This document shows positions 63,653 through 64,000 of a stretch of 64,000 bases of DNA, piece by piece. The position numbers and the translations under genes were made by a program. Source of the DNA: JACRCT01 sp049841135 (GTDB taxonomy: Bacteria > Myxococcota > Myxococcia > Myxococcales > UBA5297); assembly GCA_049841135.1 (NCBI GenBank), contig JASGHK010000005.1:3100001-3164000 (forward strand). Direction: 5' to 3'. The first letter of the stretch is position 1. Each line of letters begins with the position of its first letter. A model generated the notes under the pieces. It saw nothing but the letters and a program-made list of their open reading frames with translations, was not told the origin of the DNA and searched no databases.

Positions 63653-64000
63653 GAAACGCTGTGGAATCGGCGAATCGACTCGACATACTCGGAGATGAGC
63701 GCTTCCATGTCCCCGATTTCCTTGAGGATCTCCTGTTTGAAGAAGGGGTTCTTGTCCTGCGCGCAGCAGCGGTCGGCGCGAGTCTCGAATTGCTCAGACA
63801 AGCCTGCGATGAAATCCAAAGCTTCGTCTGGGGACCGACGAGCCTTGACCTGCGCCTCGGACCATACCTTGCGCAGAGCGGGGATGAGGTCGGTCTGAAT
63901 GGAGTGGCGGTGGTTGTGGGCCTTCCGAATGACGTCGACGAATGGGTGCTCCAAGGCGTCCGCGACCTTGGCCGCTGCGCGCTGCGGCTCGTCGATCTCC
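63553..64000 (-). CDS. N-terminal part of the STAND protein, runs off the window
   Basis: Open from the window edge to a stop at 63553 and coding throughout (EIDEPQRAAAKVADALEHP, then DEALDFIAGLSEQFETRAD and LKEIGDMEALISEY). Helical and charged. At its end SALRRDIDLLRQ lies next to RPQLGELVRLVVDLL of the next reading, so the two are most likely one gene with a one-base deletion near 63595. The true start is beyond the right edge. Confidence 0.55.
   Translation of the reverse strand, partial: EIDEPQRAAAKVADALEHPFVDVIRKAHNHRHSIQTDLIPALRKVWSEAQVKARRSPDEALDFIAGLSEQFETRADRCCAQDKNPFFKQEILKEIGDMEALISEYVESIRRFHSVSCWIDASALRRDIDLLRQNAPSSESLSVSWSTC

Overview
The window is high-GC bacterial DNA. The left 20 kb carries several marks of a myxobacterium-like (Myxococcota) chromosome: large secreted Cys-rich and MopE-type proteins with CGNGxDDDCDG repeats, FHA proteins, an AgmX/PglI-type envelope protein, and a tmRNA whose tag reads ANDNVELALAA. 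Species cannot be fixed from sequence alone.

Region 1 (1-20.2 kb) is core-like. It holds an FHA fragment, a DnaJ-like protein, two DUF218 (SanA/ElyC-type) envelope proteins, two secreted Cys-rich proteins, an S9 peptidase, an Hsp20, an FHA protein, an SGNH hydrolase and a 946-aa MopE/propeller lipoprotein. A minus-strand cluster (14.7-18.2 kb) includes a probable type III secretion inner-rod protein, a FliA-like sigma factor and a TPR chaperone-like protein. HEAT-repeat and Gly/Ser-rich proteins follow. Many gene ends here carry a degenerate tandem heptamer repeat that I did not see further right.

Region 2 starts at the tmRNA gene ssrA (20244-20603). A tyrosine integrase sits directly against its 3' end, with an excisionase-like HTH gene behind it: the standard head of an ssrA-integrated genomic island. 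Next come a perfect 27-bp inverted repeat in an 872-bp non-coding stretch, a replication-relaxation family protein, an XRE regulator, an IS21-type transposon (istA/istB plus ParB-like and small accessory genes), a HigA-like protein, a phosphoesterase and a large serine recombinase. No attR was found, so the island probably continues past the right edge.

Region 3 (34-64 kb) looks like a defence/conflict island. It contains small nuclease-like genes (DUF559 with zinc ribbon, PLD) and an operon of DUF262, Z1 ATPase, DUF4420 endonuclease and a C5 methyltransferase that runs in frame into a MORC/MutL-like GHKL ATPase, with a convergent Vsr endonuclease. It then has a CARF-like/sigma54-type AAA+ protein next to a HEPN-like gene, a large DUF3800-like protein, and a STAND ATPase paired with a HEPN/AAA-like protein.

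At least eight otherwise convincing genes in both core and island are broken by single-base indels, several in short homopolymers, with good coding on both sides. This pattern fits assembly or sequencing error better than gene decay. These genes are annotated as frame-disrupted but are probably intact in the organism.
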